A DNA stretch of 64,000 bases from Oscheius dolichura (Eukaryota; Nematoda; Chromadorea; Rhabditida; Rhabditidae): the NCBI GenBank assembly GCA_932521035.1, contig OW051496.1:4340001-4404000 (forward strand). The letters are read 5' to 3'. Each line of letters begins with the position of its first letter. The stretch's first letter is position 1. Below the pieces are notes generated by a model. The model made no database searches and was not told the origin of the DNA. It saw only the letters and a program-made list of their open reading frames with translations. A program made the position numbers and the translations under genes. Shown piece by piece: positions 57,927-64,000 of the stretch.

Positions 57927-60369
57927 TTAGAAGACGCGAATGCAATTGTTGCCGAAGTCCACAACATAAACGCGTCCGTCCGGTGAAACAGCAATGTCCG
58001 TAGGACGATCCAGTTGAGCGCGATTCAGTACTGGAGCGGTTGGTCCTCCCATAGGCGAAACTAAGTAAGGCGATACTGATATCCCTGTTGGCTAAACAGT
58101 GGTAATGACTAACAACCGTACAGCTAACGAACCTGATAAGTTGGAACAGTAAGCTCCGCAGGCATTTGGAAACCAGAAGTAGAGCCATTATTTTCTCCGA
58201 AAACTGCAACACACCTCATATCCTCAGCAGAAAATACCTATAAAGCGGTAAATAAGCTGACCAAACTCTTACCTGAATACGGTTGTTTCGCGAGTCACAA
58301 ATTAAGACATGCCCATCCTTATCGGTAGTTATGCCTTGTGGTCTGCAGAACTGTCCTTCCATTTCTCCTTCAGTTCCATACACCTTCATATCACTTCCAT
58401 TGCGAGGAGACCACACCGCCAGACGATGGTTGTTGAAATCTCTGAAACAATCTACATTTGATAATTTAGTTAAACACGTACGTAATGAGAAGCTGGCCAT
58501 CAGGAAGGAAACAAAGTCCACGAGGTGAATCCAAATCTTTGTAAAAGTACGCTGTATCAAATCCACACTTCCGCATAAAAACACCCTTGGCGTTGAAAAT
58601 CTAAACAAAACATTGCGTAAAACTGAAATAATACGCGATACCTGGACCCTGTGATTACGAGTATCAGAGACAGCAATGTGGCCCAAGGAGTTGCAAGCTA
58701 CTCCCCATGGATAGTTGAACATTCCAACAGGTCGGCCACGCTCCCCAAACTTGAAGAGGAAACCGCCGTTCTCGTCAAAAACTTGAACGCGATGGTTATC
58801 TTTATCTGCCACGATGATATTGTTCAATGAGTTTGTAGTAATTCCAGCTGGACGATCGAATTGCCCAGGGCGAGATCCTCCTTGACCAAATTTTGTCAAA
58901 AAATCTCCATCCTTATCAAAGATTTGAATCCTGTTGTTACTGCGGTCGGCGACGAGAACACGACCATGAGCGTCGATGCAAATCCCCCAAGGACGACAAA
59001 GCTCGCCATCACCACTGCCTTCTTTGCCAAACGAGAACAGTTCACCAGATGTTTGAATATCAGCGTAATTACGTCCTTTTCGGATATCCAAAGTAGGACT
59101 GAAAGAACATATCACCAAAATATATGTAAGTTCTTACCTAGATTTTGCGTATGAGAACATCTCCTTGCGAGGCATGTGTGGTTGTTCGACTTGGCTTTTT
59201 ATGGGATCAAGCTTTGTAGCACGAACAGTCTCTAGTCTTTGAATCAATTCCCTCTTTCGTTCCTCAAGAGCAGTCATGTGAAGATGGACCACAGATCGTA
59301 TCTCGTTTGCAACTGCTTGAGCGCCGACTTCAAATCCTTCAATCATACGTCGAACCGTTTCTGCAGCTTCGGAAACATTCTTCTCTCGCTCCTTGATATC
59401 ATTCAAAAGTAGTAATGCGGTTGTTCTTGGATCCACTGAAAATGTAAATTTCGAACGATTTCATAACCGCATACTTGGTGGTAACAGATGAAGATTGGAA
59501 GGATGCTGGCCACGCATATTATCCGAAATGGTAGGTGAGAAAACGGGCGGATGTTCCTCGTTCTAAAAGATGTCAATAGGTATCAACTTTAAAAAACTAC
59601 GTTTAAGCTTTCAAACAAAATACTGTTGCTCTTCGGCTGCTCCCATATATTGAAAGAATCTTGAAAATCATGGGCAGAAAGAGAAATATTCTAGAAAAAA
59701 TTGGTTTTACAGTTCATTATTGTACCTGGATGCCAGCTGAGAGTTGATTTATATTATGGAAACTGTCATCAATATTCCTCGGTGTCATCATAGGAGATAA
59801 AAACATTTGAGCCGGGAACTGAGGATTGCTGTGAGGCATGATGGGCCTTCCGGAGCACAGTGGACACTGATTTCCTTCACTTATAGGTGAAGCACAGTCC
59901 CTGCAGAGTCTGCAAAATGACAATAAACAAACGATTTATAACAATTCAAAGTCTACTCTCAAAACGAACCTATGGTTGCACGAGTACGTGGTTCCACCAA
60001 GTCCGCCAAATTCCTTAGTGCAACTGTGGCACTTAGTTGGAAGCAGAGGGAAAGGGTTCCGAAAGTTAGGAAGGCAGTCAAAACAGGGCGAATCCAACAC
60101 AGAAGGTGGTGAGTCAAACAGCATACGCTAAAAACGATCAAATTCAAGGAATGACGGCCGATTCTACGTTGAATTCGTGGCTGTTGAAGGCTGGATGACT
60201 CCCATCGGATACAAAACTGAACTGTCCGCTGTCCTCTGTATATGTTTTTCCGTTGGTCTAAACTATTCAATCAGCATATTTTATCACTAATGGCATGCAT
60301 TTGTGTAAAAATTTACTAACCATCGTTGCGCCAGGCTCGGAATCGTTAGCAGTCTCATTGGAGTCGTGC
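57927..60369 (-). CDS. RING-coiled-coil-NHL protein (LIN-41/TRIM71-like)
   Basis: Start MHDSNETANDSEPGATM, after a TTTCCCTTTACAG acceptor. A RING (about residues 60-115) has CHSC, CNH, CRDC and CPLC in C3HC4 order. Then come a linker (FLSPMMTPRNIDDSF) and a coiled coil (LLNDIKEREKNVSEAAE to ELIQRLETV). Six NHL repeats form the C-terminal propeller: GELCRPWGICIDAHGRVLVA, RPAGITTNSLNNIIVADKDN, YPWGVACNSLGHIAVSDTRN, DSPRGLCFLPDGQLLITDFN, RPQGITTDKDGHVLICDSRN and DGRVYVVDFGNNCIRVF. The propeller matches LIN-41/TRIM71/Wech, which bind stem-loops in target mRNAs. I see neither B-boxes nor the filamin domain of LIN-41, so orthology is not certain. Confidence 0.85.
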
Positions 60370-63358
60370 ATTGCCAAAGCCGAATGGCCTGTAAAGGGAA
60401 ATGGAAATAAACTAAAAACAGAATGCATATTTGAGAAATACAGACAACACTTGGACATAAACAAATCTGCAAACACAAAATGTGGCACAAATGGAGAAAA
60501 AGTTTAGGAATGAAATCTCGAAATTTTGAAACCCTGGCGAAGGGAAGCCGCGAATTTCAACAACTCCAATTTCTTTTCTCTCTTCAGATCCGTTTCGTTT
60601 CATCGGTTCTAGCACTATCGATTGTGTACTACTTGGCTGTCCTGTTGTCTCTTCTGGTCTCTCTTCTCTGTTGCCCCGTGTTCTTCTCTCCTGCTCTTTC
60701 ACTTCTGTTTTTCGAACTCTAATGGATTAACAATAAAGGAAAGTATTCATTAATCAGAAAACAGTATTATCCTGATATTTTTATTTGTTATTAGAATACT
60801 ATTAAGAAAGAAGAAGACTGCTCCCGGGGGTTTTTGGAGGAGGGGAGGATCCTTGTCGTGGAGGAGCAACTGAGGGTATATGGAGGACGCCTCTTGTTTC
60901 TTCGAGAACCGACAGAAAACGGCGTGGGCACCCGTCCCACGTAAAAATACGTCTCCCCTTCATTCGGGCCATCTTCGACCTGCCTGTCTTCTCTTCTCAC
61001 CTGCCTGTTCAACCCATTACTGTCCGGGCCGCTTGATCGAGAGGTGAGTTGCCAACAACGGATGAGTCTTGAGGCGATAGAGGAGGAGGAGGGTGCCTAA
61101 CACATAAAAACAACTCAAATGGGCACACACCCGCTGGGCTTGTACGCCTATCACAAAACTAAGAAGAGACTTCAAGGAGCTTCACAGGGAGAGCCGGCAT
61201 CCTCGGGCATCAGTCGACTTGGCGAAGAGGTCCAGCCTGAAAAAAGAACAATTAGGTTAGCTTAGTTGCTTCTAGACTCTTTTTAGGAAAAATTTGGATT
61301 GTAACTGCCTTATAGAGAGGTGAGAGCTGACCGTATCCAATGGATCCTCCCACGAGAATCTGAGCAGCCAGGAAGTGGCAGGGAAGTGTACTGACGAATA
61401 ACTGCGGAATGCCACCAATGCCCGGCTCCAAGATCAGCCCTCATGTGCCCCTAGAAAAGGAATTCCCTTGTCCTCCTAGTGAATCTTTGAATAGGGCACC
61501 AAGGGATTCATTGAATACTTCTACAAGCAAAACTTTCACCACCATTCCCGTCACATCCGGTCGAATCGGCTTAGGTCTCGACAGGTCCTGACGTGTCGAC
61601 GGATCACAGAGCGGCCGAGACAATGTGCACTCTGGACGCGGTACTACCGTTGTCCAGTGGAGGTTCTTCTTCTCTTCCGGTGTGCCGGTTGGCGAGCAAT
61701 TGCCTGCCCTCCTCTTGGTGCCACTTGTCCTTCTCCAGGTTCCCTCTCCAGACGTGTCGGCGGGGTAGCGGAGGAGGACGACGACACTGAAAAAACGTGG
61801 ATTATGGCCTTTTGACCGGATCCTCCCGTAGGCTACCGTAATCAGACGGGGCTCTATTCCACTCGTGACAGCGTCTGTTTCTTCCTTGGCTGTGGGAGGA
61901 AAAGGACGTCTGTGGCTTTGCCGCCTGCCATCTCAATGAACTAACCAGGGGCGTGCGGCTGCTTTTCAATAATGCCATTACAATAAATTGGTAACAAAAA
62001 AGACCGCCATTTTGAAGGTCAAAGTGTCTATGACCGAAATATGACCAACCCCTGCCGCCGATCGGTCGTGTCGACCGCTCTACATTTTGGTTGCCTTCGG
62101 CCGCGGCCAACTCGGCCATTCTCTGCTTTGACTTTCAAAAGGTCGGAATAAGGCAGGAAACCGACCGACCTACATGTTCGTAGTTGAAATGGTCATCGGC
62201 CAAAGCCTTATCCAATGAGTGGTTGCCCTGCTTTTGTTCGAAATCAAAACATTTGAGCGACAACTAGGTACAATTACGTGATGCCGTTCCTTTAGAAAAG
62301 GAGAGGTGGGTGGAGGAGGACGCTCAAGGGAGAGAGAAAGAGCACCGGTGATCTCCCCCGTAGAAAATAGGCTAACGGACCATTGGAAGAGAGACGGAGA
62401 CGGCCCGGCATTCTTATCGTCTCGAGACTTTTCTTTCGATGGCCAACGAGTCGTTTCTAGTCGATTTAGATCAGCGGCTGTCCTCGCGAATGTTCCACCA
62501 GCAACAGTGCCTGAAAATTGAAAAGACAAGCAAGAGCCAATAGGAGGAGGACGACAAGGGTTGAATATTTTGATTGAATTTGGCCAAAAGAAGAAATTAT
62601 CGGGGTTCGACACTTCCAGAATCCCCTTTGTGATGTCCGGATCCATCAGTGCTATTCCAAACACCGCTGTGGACACTGAGGATGCACGGAACATCGGGGG
62701 ACTGGCCGAGACACCATCCCTCAAGAGGGAGGCTGTCACGAGAGGCGGATTCCCCCGTGGACAGTCCCATTGGCCGTGTCTACTACCCGATTTTTAGACA
62801 AAAAGGAGACAACCCGAATGAACGGGACGCGTAATTTTATGTGGGTCGGAGCCCACAACGCGATTTTCTGTCGGTTCACCCGAAGGCGAACAAGAGGCAT
62901 GACAGTTGCGCCGGCCGCTAAGGGTCCCGCACGCTTTTTGTTATCAATTTTTGGGGGTAAATGGACAAAAAAAGAAGAACAACGACCTGATGACGTAGAG
63001 AGAAAAGAAAAGCAAGTAGGAATAGTCGGCCGCACCAGTGGAAGGCAGAAGCGAAATGAGAACAGACTGCCGGAGGCCGGCGGTCGAAATCGGTCGAGAG
63101 GCGCGTTTCGACTTGTTGAAGGGACGCTTGGCCAAATTTTGGTCAGGCGGCTGATTCAAAGGTGCCATGCTTCAAGCAAAAATGGTACTCTCTATTCTTC
63201 CCTCTAGCGACAGTGTTCTCTTTGGAGTTGGGAATCCGACAGTGACAAGGGAAGACATGGTCGGCGACGTCTTTTTCCTCCCCGGGGCCAGAGAGACTAC
63301 TACAATGCCATTCACCTGTTTCCATTAAAATTCATAGTTTGTCTTTTTTCAACCTTCA
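60370..63358. other. 3-kb region without a convincing gene
   Basis: Open frames occur at 60480-60722 (+), 60791-61012 (-), 61441-61623 (-), 61802-62119 (-), 62170-62739 (-) and 62770-63207 (+). The minus frame around 61.8-62.1 kb (MALLKSSRTPLV, later HEWNRAPSDYGSLRED) looks mitochondrial-targeted, slightly like mL52, but I could not join exons. The 189-codon minus frame at 62170-62739 shows no domain. A minus-strand gene may exist here and needs transcript evidence. Confidence 0.35.
60387..60402 (-). promoter_or_regulatory. Probable trans-splice acceptor of the NHL gene
   Basis: Minus-strand CCATTTCCCTTTACAG lies about 17 bases before the ATG at 60369, with no coding exon found upstream. Confidence 0.45.
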
Positions 63359-64000
63359 TTATTTCCAACTGTCCGTCAACATTTCAAAGTATTTCTTCGT
63401 GGGAATATCATCAACCCGGCGAGGAGGAAGAGGAAGATGGTCACAATGAGCAGGTTGACAGTCAATTGAAAGGGAGGATATCGGAGAAGGAAAAGGCGAG
63501 ACCAACCCGCATAATCCGAAAGTTCTCACAGACTTGGAACCTCATACCGAGGGAGTACCTGTTCCGGGACGAGGTGTAACGGTACCTGGCTACCCGGTTT
63601 ATTTGCAGTATCTTTATGATCATCTGGATGGGGAATATGGCCAGATTTAGGGGGCACTTACGGGGCATAGAGTAATTTGGATAAGACCCAGGAGACTCAT
63701 CCTCCTGGGTCTTATCCAAATTGAGACAAGATCCAAGAGCATCAGGACCGACAACAGGCTGCTCATCACATTAACCATTAGGATTAGGGAAAGGGCTATG
63801 TGAAGGTTTCTCCTCCGTTCATAGGTCTGAAAAGGGGATGCCTCTTTCCTAACAGGTCTCACCTCGATGTAGATAGAGCAGATGAACCTCTCTATTAGGG
63901 CAGCCGACTGGGTGAACAACAGGCCAAAGAGATACCAGCCACGAACGACGGAACATACGACCAGAAGGGCGACATCTGGGAAGACTCTTCCTTGGGGGGA
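63359..64000 (-). pseudogene. Decayed SRE/SRA-like chemoreceptor (5' end beyond window)
   Basis: Parallels the receptor at 55416-56668: DVALLVVCSVVRGWYLFGLL, ALIERFICSIYIE, YERRRNLHIALSLILMVN, then MIIKILQINRVARYRY and YSLGMRFQVCENFRIMR, with matching intron positions. Three lesions are seen. (1) In the segment after LMLLDL, eight residues are replaced by SIWIRPRR, read from an inverted copy of the following DNA. (2) The acceptor matching CCCTTTAG in the intact gene reads CCCTTTCA, with no AG until far downstream. (3) After LLAGLMIF about 65 codons, including TM7, are missing; the DNA passes straight to KKYFEMLTDSWK, the tail of the intact gene, but out of frame, giving an early TGA at 63376-63378. 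The 5' half is off the edge. Confidence 0.8.
63674..63722. repeat. Perfect 21-bp palindrome inside the chemoreceptor exon
   Basis: Left arm 63674-63694, right arm 63702-63722, loop 7 nt; the arms begin AATTTGGATAAGACCCAGGA. On the coding strand the two arms encode SIWIRPRR and LLGLIQI. Confidence 0.95.

Noticed and set aside
62170..62739. 189-codon minus ORF
   Set aside because: No recognisable domain or signal, and overlapping frames on the other strand are also open.

Overview
The window is nuclear DNA from a nematode. The evidence is nematode-type serpentine chemoreceptors (SRE/SRA-like), very short introns (about 34-60 bp) ending in TTTCAG or TTTTAG, splice acceptors just upstream of start codons as in spliced-leader trans-splicing, a secreted ShKT-type protein, a probably N-myristoylated globin, and recognisable ECT-2, UTX-1 and RPL-19 orthologues. 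The species cannot be named from sequence alone. There are no bacterial-style operons, CRISPR arrays or supported tRNA/rRNA genes.

Layout, left to right: end of a GT31-like glycosyltransferase (+); F-box protein (-); about 13 kb of pyrimidine-rich DNA with no convincing gene; an NPY/NPF-like peptide GPCR (+); ECT2 RhoGEF (-); UTX/KDM6 histone H3K27 demethylase (+); a Lys/Glu-rich single-pass membrane protein (-); an F-box pseudogene (+); ZC2HC1-type zinc protein (+); METTL9 methyltransferase (-); TRMT10C/MRPP1 mitochondrial tRNA methyltransferase (+); a doubtful small gene (-); AMPK gamma (+); spherulin-4-like secreted protein (-); UDP-glucuronosyltransferase (+); EMSY/ENT-domain regulator (-); RPL19 (+); GIPC PDZ adaptor (-); globin, chemoreceptor and ShKT protein (all +); a RING-coiled-coil-NHL protein of LIN-41/TRIM71 type (-); and a decayed second chemoreceptor (-) at the right edge.

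Two large-scale patterns stand out. First, genes alternate strand almost perfectly, giving nine tail-to-tail pairs. Second, base composition is patchy: AT-rich blocks (about 16.9-22.8, 35.9-38.1, 48.3-53.2 and 57.5-60.5 kb) are interleaved with GC/CT-rich blocks, and the switch even falls inside the UTX gene.

Functionally this is a mixed neighbourhood: chromatin (UTX, EMSY), cytokinesis (ECT2), energy sensing (AMPK gamma), translation and mitochondrial RNA (RPL19, TRMT10C), detoxification (UGT), trafficking (GIPC) and sensory or secreted genes. No shared pathway is evident. The most unusual items are a near-perfect ~55-bp-arm hairpin in a ZC2HC1 intron, a 21-bp perfect palindrome apparently written into a chemoreceptor exon by template switching, the multi-lesion decay of that receptor, an F-box pseudogene matching the family member at the left end, and a spherulin-4 gene with a patchy family distribution. 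Exon joins were worked out by eye from reading frame, splice signals and remembered family patterns; none is backed by RNA.
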